Positions 1 through 10,104 of a DNA stretch of 64,000 bases are shown in pieces. The notes beneath the pieces were generated by a model, which saw only the letters and a list, made by a program, of their open reading frames with translations, ran no database searches and was not told where the DNA came from. The DNA is from Synechococcus sp. LTW-R (GTDB taxonomy: Bacteria > Cyanobacteriota > Cyanobacteriia > PCC-6307 > Cyanobiaceae). Position numbers and translations under genes: made by a program. The stretch is from positions 1,116,001 through 1,180,000 of the forward strand of contig NZ_CP059060.1 in assembly GCF_014217875.1 (NCBI RefSeq), given 5' to 3'. Numbering within the stretch: the first letter of the stretch is position 1; each line of letters opens with the position of its first letter.

Positions 1-1113
1 CCCATCCCGCAAGCGCAAGAGCTGGATGGTTCCCTGCAAGGCCGCCAACCCAGTTCGCTCCAGGGCATCGTCAAGCTCGCCGCCGAGCAGGGGTTCTCCG
101 ATGTCCATCTCGGAGTCGGCGAAGAACCCCGCTACCGCGACCGCGGCGAGATGCTGCGCACCGGTTGGCCCGTCACCGAAGCCGCTGGCTTCCAGGCCTG
201 GCTTCGGGAAATGCTGAGCCCTGCCCAGGTGGATGCCTTCCAGCGGGACAAGGAGTTCGACGGCTCCCACGCCTTCCCCTTTGTCAGGGTGCGCATCAAC
301 CTGCTGGAGTCCCTGCGGGGGCCCGCCATGGTGCTCCGGTTGATCCCCCAGACCATCGCAACCCTGGAGGAGCTCAAGCTCCCCGCCGTGCTGCAGGAGC
401 TCGCCTCCAAACCCAAGGGCCTCGTGCTGATCACAGGCCCCACCGGATCAGGGAAAACCACCACCCTCGCCGCGATGATCGACTGGATCAATCGCAACCG
501 GGCCTGCCACATCCTCAGGATTGAGGACCCGGTCGAATTCGTCCACAGCAGCCAGCAGTCCTTGATTCGGCACCGCGAGGTGGGGCCCCACACCAAGCAC
601 TTCCACAACGCCCTGAGGGCCGCCCTTCGGGAAGACCCCGACGTGATCTTGATCGGTGAACTGCGCGACGGAGAGACCCTCACCACTGCCCTGGAGGCCT
701 CGCAAACCGGTCACCTGGTGTTCGCCACCCTCCACACCAACTCAGAGGTGAAAACCGTGGAGCGGGTGCTCGGGATGGTCCCGCCCCAGGACCAGCCCAG
801 CCTCCGCCGGTCCCTGGCCGAGAGCCTGCTGGGGGTCATCGCCCAGGGGCTCATCAAAACCAGCGACGGCAAACGGGCCGCCTTTCACGACATCTTGATC
901 AACACCGACGCCTGCAAGGACTACATCGAGCGCGGTGAACTCGAGGAGATCGAGTCGATCATGTCCCGCAGCGGTTTTGACGGCATGCAGACCGCCAACC
1001 AATCGCTCATCGCTCTGGTCGAAGAGGGTCGTGTCGCGGGCGAGGCGGCCCTGGCCCAAAGCCTCAAGGCCAACGAGCTCGCCCAGGCCCTACGCGGCAA
1101 GGACTCGACTTAG
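1..1113 (+). CDS. PilT-type twitching/retraction ATPase, 5' end outside the window
   Basis: AAA+ secretion ATPase of the PilT/PilB superfamily, which powers pilus retraction at the inner membrane. The frame is open to base 1 and the first residues look coding, so the true start lies upstream; 370 codons are visible. In visible-frame numbering, Walker A (GPTGSGKT) is near residues 146-153, the Asp box (EDPVEF) at 175-180, Walker B (VILIGELRD) at 215-223 and the His box (GHLVFATLHT) at 237-246. The AIRNLIRE motif typical of retraction ATPases is not recognisable near the C-terminus, so this may be a divergent PilT-like paralogue. Family call is firm; the exact role is inferred. Confidence 0.9.
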   Translation, partial: PIPQAQELDGSLQGRQPSSLQGIVKLAAEQGFSDVHLGVGEEPRYRDRGEMLRTGWPVTEAAGFQAWLREMLSPAQVDAFQRDKEFDGSHAFPFVRVRINLLESLRGPAMVLRLIPQTIATLEELKLPAVLQELASKPKGLVLITGPTGSGKTTTLAAMIDWINRNRACHILRIEDPVEFVHSSQQSLIRHREVGPHTKHFHNALRAALREDPDVILIGELRDGETLTTALEASQTGHLVFATLHTNSEVKTVERVLGMVPPQDQPSLRRSLAESLLGVIAQGLIKTSDGKRAAFHDILINTDACKDYIERGELEEIESIMSRSGFDGMQTANQSLIALVEEGRVAGEAALAQSLKANELAQALRGKDST

Positions 1114-1123
1114 CGCCGAAGGC

Positions 1124-1306
1124 TCAAACCTTTCCGGCGAGGCGGGCGATCAAGAGGACGCTCAAACCCACTGAGAGGCCAACCATCGCCATCCGGCCGT
1201 TCCAGATCTCAGCCTGGGGCGTAAAGCCTCGCTTCCACTGGTTCAGCTCTTCAGGAGCCGCTTCAACCACTTGATCCGGGGTAGGAGCGGGGTCTGCAGT
1301 GGCCAT
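1124..1306 (-). CDS. hli: High-light-inducible protein (one-helix chlorophyll-binding)
   Basis: A 60-residue protein with one membrane helix and the chlorophyll-binding signature E33-x-x-N36-G-R-x-A-M-x-G of the Hlip/LHC family. Family members bind chlorophyll and carotenoid in thylakoids and protect photosystem assembly intermediates under light stress. The N-terminus is acidic, alanine/proline-rich and presumably stromal. It converges on the PilT-type gene with 10 bp between stop codons. The length is normal for picocyanobacterial Hlips. Which stress induces it cannot be read from the sequence. Confidence 0.93.
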   Translation of the reverse strand: MATADPAPTPDQVVEAAPEELNQWKRGFTPQAEIWNGRMAMVGLSVGLSVLLIARLAGKV

Positions 1307-1342
1307 TACCTCTGCTCGCGAAGTCCGACCACCCTACGGGCC

Positions 1343-2410
1343 TCAGAAGGGTGGCTGGGGTTCGTAGAGAACCGGGACCTCCTCAAGGGCCAGGCGGGGG
1401 GTCACGGCCAAGCGGATCGAGCTCTGGCCGCCAGCCATGAAGCGCTGTTCAGCGGCCACGCCAATCATCGCGGCGTTGTCGGTGCAATAGGCCAGAGGCG
1501 CCACCCGCCAGTCCAGTTGCAGGGCTTGGCAGCGCTCCTGCAAACGGTCCCGCAAGCGACGGTTCGCCGCCACGCCACCCACCATGACGATGGTCTTCAA
1601 GCCTTGGTCGCGGGCACAGCGGGTTGTGCGCTCCACCAAAACATCCGCCACCACCTGCTCAAAGCTGGCCGCCACATCGGCCAAGGGGAAGGGTTCTCCG
1701 CCGCCTGCCTCCTCCGCCCGGAGCTGATTCACCAGGCGCAGAACCGCCGTTTTCAAACCGCTGAAGCTGAAGTCGTAGGGGTGAAAGCCCCCCTCCGGCA
1801 GGGACACCCGTCCCTTCGGTAAGGGAAAACGCTTGGGATCGCCGCTGGCGGCAACGGCCTGAACAGCCGGACCGCCCGGATAGCCCAGCCCGAGCAGCCG
1901 GGCCACCTTGTCAAAGGCCTCGCCAGCCGCGTCATCGCGGCTCCGGGCCAAGCGGCTGTAGGAGCCAGGCCCGTCCACGCGAATCATTTCGGTGTGCCCG
2001 CCACTGACCAGCAAGACCAAATAGGGACCGGAGGGCAACGGATCCCCCAAGTGCACCGAACAGAGGTGGCCCTCCAGGTGATGAACACCGACAAAGGGTT
2101 TGCCATGCAAACGGGCCAAGCTCCTGCCGGTCACGGATCCCACCAGCAGCGCACCGACCAACCCAGGGGCGGCTGTGGCCGCAATGGCATCCAGCTCGGC
2201 GTAGCCCACCCCGCTTTGGGCCATCACCTGCTCAATCAGGTGCGGCAGCGCTTCCACATGGCGTCTGGAGGCAATTTCTGGAACGACGCCACCCCAGCGG
2301 GCGTGCTCTTCGATCTGGGTCGCGATGGCACTGGCCAAGACCGTTTGATCGCGCACAACAGCCGCTGCTGACTCGTCACAACTTGTTTCGAGCGCCAGCA
2401 ACGTGGGCAT
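1343..2410 (-). CDS. tsaD: tRNA N6-adenosine threonylcarbamoyltransferase TsaD
   Basis: TsaD transfers the threonylcarbamoyl group from TC-AMP to A37 of ANN-decoding tRNAs, working with TsaB/TsaE. The 355-residue protein has the ASKHA-fold start (ALETSCDES), the metal-binding HLEGH motif at 111-115, and a glycine-rich nucleotide site (LLVSGGHT) followed by the VGGVAAN region. Length matches the bacterial family. It is divergent from psaF with only about 65 bp between the starts, so the two promoters must share that gap. Confidence 0.97.
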   Translation of the reverse strand: MPTLLALETSCDESAAAVVRDQTVLASAIATQIEEHARWGGVVPEIASRRHVEALPHLIEQVMAQSGVGYAELDAIAATAAPGLVGALLVGSVTGRSLARLHGKPFVGVHHLEGHLCSVHLGDPLPSGPYLVLLVSGGHTEMIRVDGPGSYSRLARSRDDAAGEAFDKVARLLGLGYPGGPAVQAVAASGDPKRFPLPKGRVSLPEGGFHPYDFSFSGLKTAVLRLVNQLRAEEAGGGEPFPLADVAASFEQVVADVLVERTTRCARDQGLKTIVMVGGVAANRRLRDRLQERCQALQLDWRVAPLAYCTDNAAMIGVAAEQRFMAGGQSSIRLAVTPRLALEEVPVLYEPQPPF

Positions 2411-2475
2411 GAGGTCTGGAGGACTCTCTTACTGTTCGGAAGTGACATCCTGCCGTGCAGCAGCTGGACCTGACG

Positions 2476-2955
2476 ATGCGCCGCCTTTTTGCTGTTCTCA
2501 TTTCTGCCCTGCTGATTTTCGGCTTCGCCCCCGTGGCGAAAGCTGATGTCGCAGGACTGACCCCCTGCGCTGAAAGCGCACGCTTCCAATCCCGTGCCGC
2601 CGCCGCCTCCACCCCCCAGGCGAAGGCGCGCTTCGAGATGTACAGCCAGGCCTCCTGCGGCGCTGATGGCCTTCCCCACCTCATCGTGGACGGTCGCCTC
2701 AGCCACGCTGGCGACTTCATCATCCCCGGCATCGCCTTCCTCTACATCGCTGGTTGCATCGGCTGGGCCGGTCGCAACTACCTGATGGCGATCCGCGGTA
2801 GCAAGGATGCCGCCATGAAGGAAATCCAGATTGACCTGTCTCTGGCCTTCAAGAGCACCCTGGCCGCTGCCACCTGGCCCATCGCAGCTTTCTCTGAATT
2901 GAGCGGCGGCAAGCTGACCGAATCCGACGACAAGATCACCGTTTCCCCTCGCTGA
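2476..2955 (+). CDS. psaF: Photosystem I reaction centre subunit III (PsaF)
   Basis: PsaF is the photosystem I subunit that faces the lumenal electron donors (plastocyanin or cytochrome c6). I chose the ATG at 2476 over an in-frame GTG at 2455 because it begins a standard signal peptide (MRRLFAVL, hydrophobic core, AKA-D cleavage region); that gives 159 residues. The mature part starts DVAGLTPC, has the paired cysteines expected of PsaF, and a central hydrophobic helix ([20 protein letters not shown]). psaJ follows 39 bp downstream, the usual cyanobacterial pair. Confidence 0.97.
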   Translation: MRRLFAVLISALLIFGFAPVAKADVAGLTPCAESARFQSRAAAASTPQAKARFEMYSQASCGADGLPHLIVDGRLSHAGDFIIPGIAFLYIAGCIGWAGRNYLMAIRGSKDAAMKEIQIDLSLAFKSTLAAATWPIAAFSELSGGKLTESDDKITVSPR

Positions 2956-2994
2956 TCGCGGCGGGTTACCTCCACTCTTTCAACGTCTTTTCCG

Positions 2995-3111
2995 ATGAAA
3001 AAGTTTCTGACCACCGCTCCGGTCTTCGCCGCGATCTGGTTCACCGTCACCGCCGGCATCCTGATCGAATTCAACCGCTTCTATCCCGATCTCCTCTTCC
3101 ACCCGATGTGA
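2995..3111 (+). CDS. psaJ: Photosystem I subunit IX (PsaJ)
   Basis: A 38-codon gene for the one-helix PSI subunit that sits next to PsaF and stabilises it. The protein starts [20 protein letters not shown] and continues through an [15 protein letters not shown] tail, which is diagnostic of PsaJ. It lies 39 bp after psaF on the same strand and is followed by a strong intrinsic terminator, so psaF-psaJ forms a closed two-gene unit. The full length of about 38-44 residues is normal for the family. Confidence 0.96.
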   Translation: MKKFLTTAPVFAAIWFTVTAGILIEFNRFYPDLLFHPM

Positions 3112-3127
3112 TCGGCAGACGCCACAG

Positions 3128-3154
3128 AAAAGGCCCCCAGTGGGGGCCTTTTTT
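3128..3154 (+). terminator. Intrinsic terminator of psaFJ
   Basis: An inverted repeat with 11-bp arms (AAAAGGCCCCC at 3128-3138 and GGGGGCCTTTT at 3142-3152) surrounds a 3-nt loop and runs into a T tract. It sits 17 bp after the psaJ stop. The A/T symmetry means it could also end the leftward gmk transcript. Confidence 0.92.
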
Positions 3155-3174
3155 ATTGGAAACCGATTGGGACT

Positions 3175-3744
3175 TCAGCGCAGTCCCATCAACTGCTCCA
3201 ACTGCTGCAGAGCCTCCGCCAAATCGCCGTTGACGATCACCGCGTCAAATTCCGAGGCAGCCTGCAATTCCACCTTGGCCCGCTCCAAGCGCTTGCTGAT
3301 GGCCTCCTCGCTATCGGTGCCCCGACCGCGGATCCGTCGCTCGAGCTCCTCAAAGGAAGGGGGCTCGATAAAGATCTGAAAGCCGCTGGGGAAGCTGCGG
3401 CGCACCTGACGAGCCCCCTCCAGCTCGATCTCCAGCAGAACCGGACGCCCCGCTTGAAGCTGCGCCTCCACCGGTCCGCGCGGTGTGCCGTAGCAGTTGC
3501 CGGCGAATTCGGCCCACTCGAGCAAGCCGCCCTGAGCCACCTTCGCGTCGAAGTCGGATCGCGGCAGAAAGAAGTAGCTCTGCCCATCGACTTCACCGCT
3601 GCGAGGAGCGCGGGTCGTCGCTGAAATCGAGAGCCAGATGTCGGGGTGCCGCTCCAACAGCGCGCTCACCAGGGTCCCCTTGCCCACTCCACTGGGGCCC
3701 GTGATCAGGAACAACCTGCCGCTGGAGGAGGGCGCTTCCGCCAT
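3175..3744 (-). CDS. gmk: Guanylate kinase
   Basis: Phosphorylates GMP to GDP with ATP. The 189-residue protein has the P-loop GPSGVGKG at 16-23, the GMP-binding segment ([19 protein letters not shown]) and the lid/core residues of bacterial Gmk ([23 protein letters not shown]). Length is slightly below the roughly 205 of E. coli, normal for cyanobacteria. It diverges from rqcH with a gap of about 60 bp. Confidence 0.97.
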   Translation of the reverse strand: MAEAPSSSGRLFLITGPSGVGKGTLVSALLERHPDIWLSISATTRAPRSGEVDGQSYFFLPRSDFDAKVAQGGLLEWAEFAGNCYGTPRGPVEAQLQAGRPVLLEIELEGARQVRRSFPSGFQIFIEPPSFEELERRIRGRGTDSEEAISKRLERAKVELQAASEFDAVIVNGDLAEALQQLEQLMGLR

Positions 3745-3803
3745 GGGGACTCAACCGTGGCCCTGCAGAGTAAGAGTGCCTCCGCCGCGAACCCGCGCAG
3801 ACC

Positions 3804-5495
3804 ATGGCCGCCCAGCCCCTCCAGGCCATGGATCTCACCAGCCTGCGCGCCGTGCTCGCGGAACTCAGGCCCCAGCTCGTCCCGAGTCGCTTTGAGAAGG
3901 CGCAGCAGGCCGATGGGCAGACCATTCATTTGGGGTTCCGCACCTTCGAGCGGCGGCTCTGGCTAGAGCTGAGCTGGCTCGCTGAAGCCCCCCGGCTGCT
4001 GGAAATCCCGGCGCCCCCCAAACAGGGGGATGGCAGCACCCTCGCCCAACAGCTGCAGCACGGACTCAGCGGACTCGCCCTGACCGGCCTACGGCAAGAG
4101 GGATGGGAGCGCGTGGTGGAGCTGGACTTCGCTCCAAGGCCCTCCGAGCCAGCCCAACGGAGCCTGGTCCTGGAATTGATGGGCCGCCACAGCAACCTGT
4201 TCCTGCTGGATCAGGACCGCAGGGTCGTGGCCGTGGCCCGGCAGGTGCGCGAGAGCCAATCGCGCCTGCGCCCGATCAGCACCGGCGACGTCTACCTACC
4301 GCCGCCACCCATGGGCGGTCGTGGTCCCAGCCGGACGGAGCGCTTCGAGCACTGGAAGGGGGAACTGCAGCTGCTGCCCCTTCCCCTGAAACGCGCACTG
4401 CCCAGTGCCTACCAAGGCATCAGCCCAGCCCTGGCGCGGCAACTGGTGGCTGGGCTCGGTGATGACCTGCTCAGCCAACCCGTCCAGGAGCTGAGCGACA
4501 CGAGCTGGCAGCATCTCTGGGAGCGCTGGCAGCAGTGGCTTGAGGCGCTGGAGGAGGAACGCTTTGGCTTCCGCCTGGAGGAGGGCGGGGGGTACTGCTG
4601 CTGGGCAACCGGCGGCTCAGCCACCAGCCTGAATGCCGAACTGGCGGCCTATCACCAGAACCGCCTGCAGGCCCGAACCTTCAGCCAGCGTCAGCAGAGC
4701 CTCAAGCAGCGCCTCGAGCGGGCCCTCGAGCGTGAGCGCCAGCAACAGCAGCACCAACGGTCGCTCCTCGATCAAGTCGAAAGCAGCGATGGCCTCCAGG
4801 AGCAGGCCGACACCCTGCTCTGCCAAGCCAACCCCAGCCGAGAGACGATCAACGAGGCCCAAAAGCTCTACAAAAAAGCCAGGCGCCTGCGGCGCTCCGT
4901 CGCCTCCATCACCCCCAGGCTGGCGCAGCACCAACAGCAGATTGATCAGCTGGAGGACAGCCTGACCTTTCTGGAGTTGATCCAGCTGGAATGCGACCGG
5001 GACCCGCGAAGCGGGCTTCAGCAGCTCAAAGCGCTCGAGGAGGACAGCGAGCGGCTCTGGCAACGCCAACCGACGAACCGCAAGGAACGCCGGCGGCCGC
5101 AGGGGGATCCATCCCCCTTGACCCTGACCAGCTCGCGGGGACTGACGATCCAGATCGGCCGAAACCACCGCCAGAACGAATGGATCAGCCTGCAGCAGGC
5201 GCGCAAGGGGGATCTCTGGTTTCACGCCCAGGAGTGCCCCGGAAGCCACGTGGTACTGAAAAGTTCAGCCGCTCCTGCGGAGGAGAGTGACCTGCAGGCG
5301 GCGGCCAGCCTCGCGGCCCACTTCAGCCGTGCCCGCGGCAACAGACAAGTCGCCGTCGTGATGACCCCCTGCGAGCAGCTGCAACGCATTCCTGGAGCCG
5401 GTCCAGGGACCGTGCGGCACCGGGGCGGCGAGGTCCTCTGGGCGAACCCCGAGGGCGCCGAAGCGCTCCTGCGCGGCAAACCCCTTAGCCTCTAA
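3804..5495 (+). CDS. rqcH: NFACT-family ribosome quality control protein (RqcH/Rqc2 homologue)
   Basis: A homologue of RqcH/Rqc2, which binds stalled 50S-peptidyl-tRNA complexes and recruits tRNA-Ala to add alanine tails. The 563 residues show an NFACT-N domain (the RHSNLFLLD stretch near 130), a long charged coiled-coil middle (about 290-400, rich in Q, R and E) and a C-terminal NFACT-R (DUF814) domain with DLWFHAQECPGSHVVLK. Older annotation calls this a fibronectin-binding protein, which is unlikely for the biological role. tatC starts 4 bp after its stop, so the two are probably co-transcribed. Confidence 0.9.
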   Translation: MAAQPLQAMDLTSLRAVLAELRPQLVPSRFEKAQQADGQTIHLGFRTFERRLWLELSWLAEAPRLLEIPAPPKQGDGSTLAQQLQHGLSGLALTGLRQEGWERVVELDFAPRPSEPAQRSLVLELMGRHSNLFLLDQDRRVVAVARQVRESQSRLRPISTGDVYLPPPPMGGRGPSRTERFEHWKGELQLLPLPLKRALPSAYQGISPALARQLVAGLGDDLLSQPVQELSDTSWQHLWERWQQWLEALEEERFGFRLEEGGGYCCWATGGSATSLNAELAAYHQNRLQARTFSQRQQSLKQRLERALERERQQQQHQRSLLDQVESSDGLQEQADTLLCQANPSRETINEAQKLYKKARRLRRSVASITPRLAQHQQQIDQLEDSLTFLELIQLECDRDPRSGLQQLKALEEDSERLWQRQPTNRKERRRPQGDPSPLTLTSSRGLTIQIGRNHRQNEWISLQQARKGDLWFHAQECPGSHVVLKSSAAPAEESDLQAAASLAAHFSRARGNRQVAVVMTPCEQLQRIPGAGPGTVRHRGGEVLWANPEGAEALLRGKPLSL

Positions 5496-5499
5496 GGCA

Positions 5500-6348
5500 A
5501 TGAGCGATCAACCCCAGTCCCAAGGCGATCGCTCGGGTTCGGACGGCGCACCGAGCAGCGCTGGATTAGCGCCGCCGCCGCCCATCCAAGTTCCTGCGGC
5601 AGCGCCCGAGACGGCAGCCGTCGAAGCCAACGAGGAGTTTCCCTCCGAGGTGGAAATGACCCTGGTAGGCCACCTCGAGGAGCTGCGCAGCCGCGTTCTG
5701 CGCAGCCTGCTGGCGGTGGTGGTCGGCGCCGCCGCCTGCCTGCTGTTCGTACGGCCGTTGGTGCGCCTGCTAGAGGTGCCGGCCAAGGGCATTCATTTTC
5801 TGCAGCTCGCTCCGGGGGAATTCCTGCTGGTGTCCCTCAAGGTGGCGGGGTACGCCGGACTCACCCTGGCCCTTCCCTATGTCCTCTATGAGGGCCTGGC
5901 CTTTGTGCTCCCTGGCCTGACCCGCAGGGAACAAAAGCTGGTGGCACCGGCCGTCGCCGGCTCAGCGCTGCTGTTTCTGGCCGGCCTGGCCTTTGCCTGG
6001 TGGGCCTTGGTGCCCGCCGCCTTGAACTTCCTCGTGAGCTACGGCGCCGATGTGGTGGAGCCGCTCTGGTCCATCGAGCGCTATTTGGACTTTGTCCTCT
6101 TGCTGATGGTGGCAACGGCGTTGGCCTTCCAGCTCCCCGTCCTGCAAATGCTGCTGGCGGCCCTGGGGCTGGTGCGCTCCGAGGCCATGCTCGGGGCCTG
6201 GCGATTTGTGGTGATGGCCTCGGCCCTGGCTGGGGCGGTGCTGACCCCTTCGACCGACCCCATCACGATGCTGCTGCTCAGCGGGGCCATCACGGCCCTC
6301 TACCTCGTGGGGGTGGGTCTGGCTCGGGTGGTCCAACGCCCCGCCTGA
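5500..6348 (+). CDS. tatC: Sec-independent protein translocase subunit TatC
   Basis: Core receptor of the twin-arginine translocase, which exports folded proteins; the Rieske protein encoded just downstream is a typical Tat substrate. The 282-residue protein has the family signature GHLEELRSRVLRS beginning near residue 57 and six hydrophobic segments. Its first 50 residues are a low-complexity Ser/Pro/Ala/Glu-rich extension before the conserved core; an extension of this kind also occurs in other cyanobacterial TatC proteins. It follows rqcH by 4 bp and converges on the DUF3067 gene with 1 bp between stops. Confidence 0.95.
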   Translation: MSDQPQSQGDRSGSDGAPSSAGLAPPPPIQVPAAAPETAAVEANEEFPSEVEMTLVGHLEELRSRVLRSLLAVVVGAAACLLFVRPLVRLLEVPAKGIHFLQLAPGEFLLVSLKVAGYAGLTLALPYVLYEGLAFVLPGLTRREQKLVAPAVAGSALLFLAGLAFAWWALVPAALNFLVSYGADVVEPLWSIERYLDFVLLLMVATALAFQLPVLQMLLAALGLVRSEAMLGAWRFVVMASALAGAVLTPSTDPITMLLLSGAITALYLVGVGLARVVQRPA

Positions 6349-6349
6349 T

Positions 6350-6790
6350 CTAGAGCAGAAATTCGCTCGCGCGACCCTCCGGCAGCTCCAGGGGCAGGGT
6401 CATGGCCTTCCCCAGACGGGGTTTATCCGTCGTGGTGGTCAGCCATTCACGCACCTGTCCGGCCACCCCTAAGCCGTTCAAGGTGGCGACGAGCTCGTCC
6501 AATTTGGCGGCGTACTGCTCGGCATCCAGGGGAAAGGATTGCTGCTCCAGGTAGGCCCACATCACCTGGAGATAGAGGCGTCCTCGACGGGACGTCAGCT
6601 GCAGGTCGTAGGAGGCCTGCCAGCGAGCCCGCAGGGTTTCAAGGATCTCCGCGCTCGCCAGGGGAGCGGCAGGTGACTCAGTCACGGGAAGGCAATCCAA
6701 CGAACCGCGCAACAGCATGTTGCAGGCTTCGTCCACCTGCCTGCGATTCGGGCCCGTTGCGGGAACGACAAGGTCCATAATGGCCCCCAC
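6350..6790 (-). CDS. DUF3067 family protein, conserved cyanobacterial protein of unknown function
   Basis: A 146-residue soluble protein. Residues about 50-146 match the DUF3067 pattern: [26 protein letters not shown], then YLEQQSFPL, and a [14 protein letters not shown]...RASEFLL tail. The family is restricted to oxygenic phototrophs and often lies beside petC, as it does here. The start is uncertain: ATGs at 6790, 6778 and 6718 are in frame, and the first 45 or so residues are outside the conserved region. The gene is divergent from petC, and the shared promoter region is only 26 bp if the first ATG is used, which favours one of the shorter forms. Confidence 0.85.
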   Translation of the reverse strand: MGAIMDLVVPATGPNRRQVDEACNMLLRGSLDCLPVTESPAAPLASAEILETLRARWQASYDLQLTSRRGRLYLQVMWAYLEQQSFPLDAEQYAAKLDELVATLNGLGVAGQVREWLTTTTDKPRLGKAMTLPLELPEGRASEFLL

Positions 6791-6816
6791 GTCGTTGTGG
6801 CAGCCGGCCGCCCCGT

Positions 6817-7365
6817 ATGACCCAAATTCCAGCGAGCGCCTCGAACAGTGATGTCCCTGGAATGGGTCGCCGGCAGTTCATGAATCTGCTGACCTTCGGT
6901 TCTGTGACCGGAGTTGCACTGGGCGCCCTTTATCCGGTTGCCAACTACTTCATCCCCCCCAAGGCCGCTGGCTCCGGCGGTGGTACTGCTGCCAAGGATG
7001 AGCTGGGCAACGCAGTGACCGCCAGCGGTTGGCTGAGCACCCACCGTGAGGGTGATCGCAACCTGGTCCAAGGCCTGAAGGGCGATCCCACCTACCTGGT
7101 GGTCGAAGGCAGCGATGCCATCGGCAGCTACGGCATCAATGCCATCTGCACGCACCTCGGTTGCGTCGTGCCCTGGAACGCTGCTGCGGACAAGTTTATG
7201 TGCCCTTGCCACGGCTCGCAGTACGACGCCACCGGCAAGGTTGTCCGCGGCCCTGCACCCCTCTCCCTGGCCCTGGCTCACGTCTCCGTCGAGAACGACA
7301 ACGTGTTCCTGAGCCAGTGGACCGAAACTGATTTCCGCACCGGCGAGAAGCCCTGGTGGGTTTGA
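6817..7365 (+). CDS. petC: Cytochrome b6f Rieske iron-sulfur protein
   Basis: The 2Fe-2S subunit of cytochrome b6f, which oxidises plastoquinol and passes electrons to cytochrome f. In the 182 residues, a twin-arginine membrane anchor (RRQF at 18-21, hydrophobic to about 46) is followed by a glycine hinge. The cluster motifs are CTHLGC (111-116) and CPCHGS (129-134), giving ligands C111, H113, C129 and H132, with C116 and C131 as the disulfide pair. The C-terminal GEKPWWV ending is typical of cyanobacteria. petA follows 38 bp downstream, the standard petCA operon. Confidence 0.98.
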   Translation: MTQIPASASNSDVPGMGRRQFMNLLTFGSVTGVALGALYPVANYFIPPKAAGSGGGTAAKDELGNAVTASGWLSTHREGDRNLVQGLKGDPTYLVVEGSDAIGSYGINAICTHLGCVVPWNAAADKFMCPCHGSQYDATGKVVRGPAPLSLALAHVSVENDNVFLSQWTETDFRTGEKPWWV

Positions 7366-7403
7366 TCTCCTCCCCAACCGTTCCCCTCTCGCCCCAACGC
7401 CCC

Positions 7404-8336
7404 ATGCGTCGCTCCCTCTCCCTGCTGCTGAGTTCGGTTCTGGTTCTCGGCGCCCTCTTCTTTGCTCCTCAAGCCAGCTGGGCCTATCCCTTCTGGGCTC
7501 AACAGCAATACGACTATCCGCGGGAAGCCACCGGCAAACTGGCCTGCGCCAACTGCCACCTGGCGAAAAAGCCCACCCAAGTGGAACTGCCTCAAGCGGT
7601 TTTCCCCGATGAGGTGTTCAAGGTTGAAGTCGAAATTCCCTACGACACAAGCGTTCAGCAGGTCGCTGGCGACGGCTCTGCCACCGGCCTGAACGTCGGT
7701 GCCGTTGTGATGCTTCCCGACGGTTTCAAACTCGCTCCTGCTGATCGTCTGACTGACGAACTCAAGGAAGAAACCGAGGGTGTCTACGTCACCACCTGGG
7801 ACGAAGAGAACCCCAACATCCTTCTCGTCGGCCCTCTTCCCGGCGACGATCACCAGAAGATCGTCTTCCCGATCCTCTCGCCCGATCCCGCAGCCGACAG
7901 CAACATCCATTTCGGCAAGTTCCAGCTCCACGTGGGCGGCAACCGCGGCCGCGGCCAGGTCTATCCCACTGGTGAGAAGAGCAACAACGGCGTGTTCAAC
8001 GCCTCCGCCGCTGGCACCGTTGAAGCCATCAACGCTGGCGATGCGGGCGCTTCCGTTGTGGTCATCAAGACCGCCGACGGCAACAGCGTCAGTGACACCA
8101 TCCCCGCTGGCCCCACCGTCACCGCCAAGGTGGGTGATGTCGTGGCCGCCGGTGCTGCCCTGACCAACGACCCCAACGTGGGTGGTTTCGGTCAACTGGA
8201 CGCTGAAGTTGTTCTCCAAAACCCTGTCCGCATCTACGGCCTGCTGGCCTTCTTCGCCGCAGTGGCTCTGGCCCAGATCATGCTTGTTCTGAAGAAGAAG
8301 CAGATTGAAAAGGTGCAGGCCGCCGAAGGCGTTTGA
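7404..8336 (+). CDS. petA: Cytochrome f
   Basis: The c-type cytochrome subunit of cytochrome b6f. The ATG at 7404 starts a signal peptide ending ASWA, so cleavage leaves mature Tyr28, whose amino group is the axial heme ligand. The heme motif CANCH is at 48-52. The 310 residues also contain the family's large and small lumenal domains and a C-terminal membrane anchor ([21 protein letters not shown]) with a KKKQ stromal end. A longer in-frame ATG at 7356 would overlap petC and precede the signal peptide, so it was not used. The stop overlaps the lgt start. Confidence 0.98.
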   Translation: MRRSLSLLLSSVLVLGALFFAPQASWAYPFWAQQQYDYPREATGKLACANCHLAKKPTQVELPQAVFPDEVFKVEVEIPYDTSVQQVAGDGSATGLNVGAVVMLPDGFKLAPADRLTDELKEETEGVYVTTWDEENPNILLVGPLPGDDHQKIVFPILSPDPAADSNIHFGKFQLHVGGNRGRGQVYPTGEKSNNGVFNASAAGTVEAINAGDAGASVVVIKTADGNSVSDTIPAGPTVTAKVGDVVAAGAALTNDPNVGGFGQLDAEVVLQNPVRIYGLLAFFAAVALAQIMLVLKKKQIEKVQAAEGV

Positions 8337-9190
8337 TGTCCCTCGCTGTATTCACCTCTCCGGGCCCCCTGCTGTTTCAGCTGGGGCCTTTTTCTTTGCG
8401 TTGGTATGGACTGCTAATCGCCATTGCGGTGCTCTGCGGTCTCGCCCTGGCCACCCGGCTTGGCAAAGAACGGGGGATCGATTCAACGCTCATTGCCGAT
8501 CTCCTGCCGCTGCTGGTGCTGGCGGCCGTGGTCGGTGCGCGGATCTACTACGTCAGCTTTGAGTGGCGTCAGTACCGCTTCAATTGGCTGGATGCCCTGG
8601 CGATTTGGCGTGGTGGCATCGCCATCCACGGAGCCCTGATCGGAGGAACCTTGGCTGTGATCCTTTACAGCCGTTGGCGCAAGATCGCCTTCTGGAATCT
8701 CCTGGATGTCCTCTTGCCCTCCGTCGCCCTGGGACAGGCGATCGGCCGCTGGGGGAACTTCTTTAATTCCGAGGCGTTTGGCCTTCCGACCGACCTGCCC
8801 TGGAAATTGACCATCCCGTTTTCGAACAGGCCGGTTGAATTCCTCGATCAATCCACCTTCCACCCCACGTTCCTCTACGAGTCGATCTGGAACCTGGGGG
8901 TGCTGCTGCTGTTGCTCTGGCTGTTTCGCAGGGGGATCGAGGGGCAAATCAAGCTTCCTGCAGGGGCCCTGAGCTGCGTTTACCTAATGAGCTACAGCTG
9001 CGGACGGCTCTGGATTGAAGGGCTGCGGATCGATCCGCTCTGCCTGATGGGGACACCGCCCTACTGCGCCGGAGGCCTGCGGATGGCGCAGGTCATCAGC
9101 CTGGCCCTGATCGCCCTCGGCGGTTTGGGGCTGTACTGGCTCTACGGCCGCAAGCGTGCCCTTCCCGATCCCAGCGGAGTGACCCCATGA
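8336..9190 (+). CDS. lgt: Prolipoprotein diacylglyceryl transferase
   Basis: Transfers diacylglycerol from phosphatidylglycerol to the lipobox cysteine of prolipoproteins in the inner membrane. The 284-residue protein has several membrane helices, the essential His near 98 (AIHGALIGG) and the signature [11 protein letters not shown] at 136-146, whose Arg is required in E. coli Lgt. The ATG at 8336 overlaps the petA stop (TGATG), so translation is probably coupled. The C-terminus overlaps the cobM start by 4 bp. Confidence 0.96.
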   Translation: MSLAVFTSPGPLLFQLGPFSLRWYGLLIAIAVLCGLALATRLGKERGIDSTLIADLLPLLVLAAVVGARIYYVSFEWRQYRFNWLDALAIWRGGIAIHGALIGGTLAVILYSRWRKIAFWNLLDVLLPSVALGQAIGRWGNFFNSEAFGLPTDLPWKLTIPFSNRPVEFLDQSTFHPTFLYESIWNLGVLLLLLWLFRRGIEGQIKLPAGALSCVYLMSYSCGRLWIEGLRIDPLCLMGTPPYCAGGLRMAQVISLALIALGGLGLYWLYGRKRALPDPSGVTP

Positions 9191-9960
9191 GCGCCGCGAC
9201 GGGCAAAGTTTGGATCGTGGGTGCCGGCCCTGGTGCCCCTGATTTGTTGACCCTGCGGGCAGCACGAGCGATTGAGCAGGCCGAGGTCTTGATCTGGACC
9301 GATTCCCTGGTCAACCCGCAGCTGGCCGCCATGGCGCCGGAGAGCTGCGAACGCATTCGCACCAGCACCCTGACCTTGGAAGAGGTGATGGGATTGATGC
9401 TGGATCGGGTCAAGGAAGGCAAACGGGTGGTCCGCCTGCACGACGGCGACACCTGCCTCTACAGCGCCCTCAACGAGCAGCTGTGCCGCCTGCTGGATGC
9501 CGAGGTGGACGTGGAAGTCGTCCCCGGGCTGAGCGCTTATCAGGCCACCGCCGCCCGCCTGAAGAGTGAACTCACGATTCCGGGCCTGGTGCAAACGATC
9601 GTGATTGGCCGCGCCGGTGGCCGCACGGGCGTTCCCGAAAGCGAAGCGCTCGAACGCCTGGCCTCCCTGAAGGCCTCCCTCTGCCTCTACCTGAGTGCCA
9701 GGCACGTGGAGGAGGTGCAGCGGGAGCTGCTGTTGCACTACCCACCCGAGACCCCTGTAGCGATTGGCTATCGAGTCAGCTGGCCGGATGAATGGATCAA
9801 CGTTGTCCCCCTCAAGGACATCGACCGGGTGAGCCGCGAACGGGAGCTGATTCGCACGACGCTCTATGTGGTGAGTCCAGCGCTGGCGGCCCCGGGCGAG
9901 GCCCGCTCCAAGCTCTATTCAGCGAGCCACAACCACCTGTTCCGCGGCGGAGCCGAGTAG
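9187..9960 (+). CDS. cobM: Precorrin-4 C11-methyltransferase
   Basis: SAM-dependent tetrapyrrole methylase that methylates C-11 of precorrin-4 or cobalt-precorrin-4 in corrin ring synthesis. The 257 residues start with the SAM site [18 protein letters not shown], include the [15 protein letters not shown] motif and the [14 protein letters not shown] region, all typical of CobM/CbiF. Its ATG overlaps the lgt stop (ATGA). A cobT-family gene lies at 32524, so this genome encodes at least two B12 or pseudo-B12 steps in this window. Confidence 0.94.
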   Translation: MSAATGKVWIVGAGPGAPDLLTLRAARAIEQAEVLIWTDSLVNPQLAAMAPESCERIRTSTLTLEEVMGLMLDRVKEGKRVVRLHDGDTCLYSALNEQLCRLLDAEVDVEVVPGLSAYQATAARLKSELTIPGLVQTIVIGRAGGRTGVPESEALERLASLKASLCLYLSARHVEEVQRELLLHYPPETPVAIGYRVSWPDEWINVVPLKDIDRVSRERELIRTTLYVVSPALAAPGEARSKLYSASHNHLFRGGAE

Positions 9961-10015
9961 GCCTGGCGGGCCGACCATGATCTAAGCTCAGCTGGCGCGA
10001 ACGATGAGCGCACGC

Positions 10016-10087
<72 letters not shown>

Positions 10088-10104
10088 CTTGATTGAGTCC
10101 CTCA

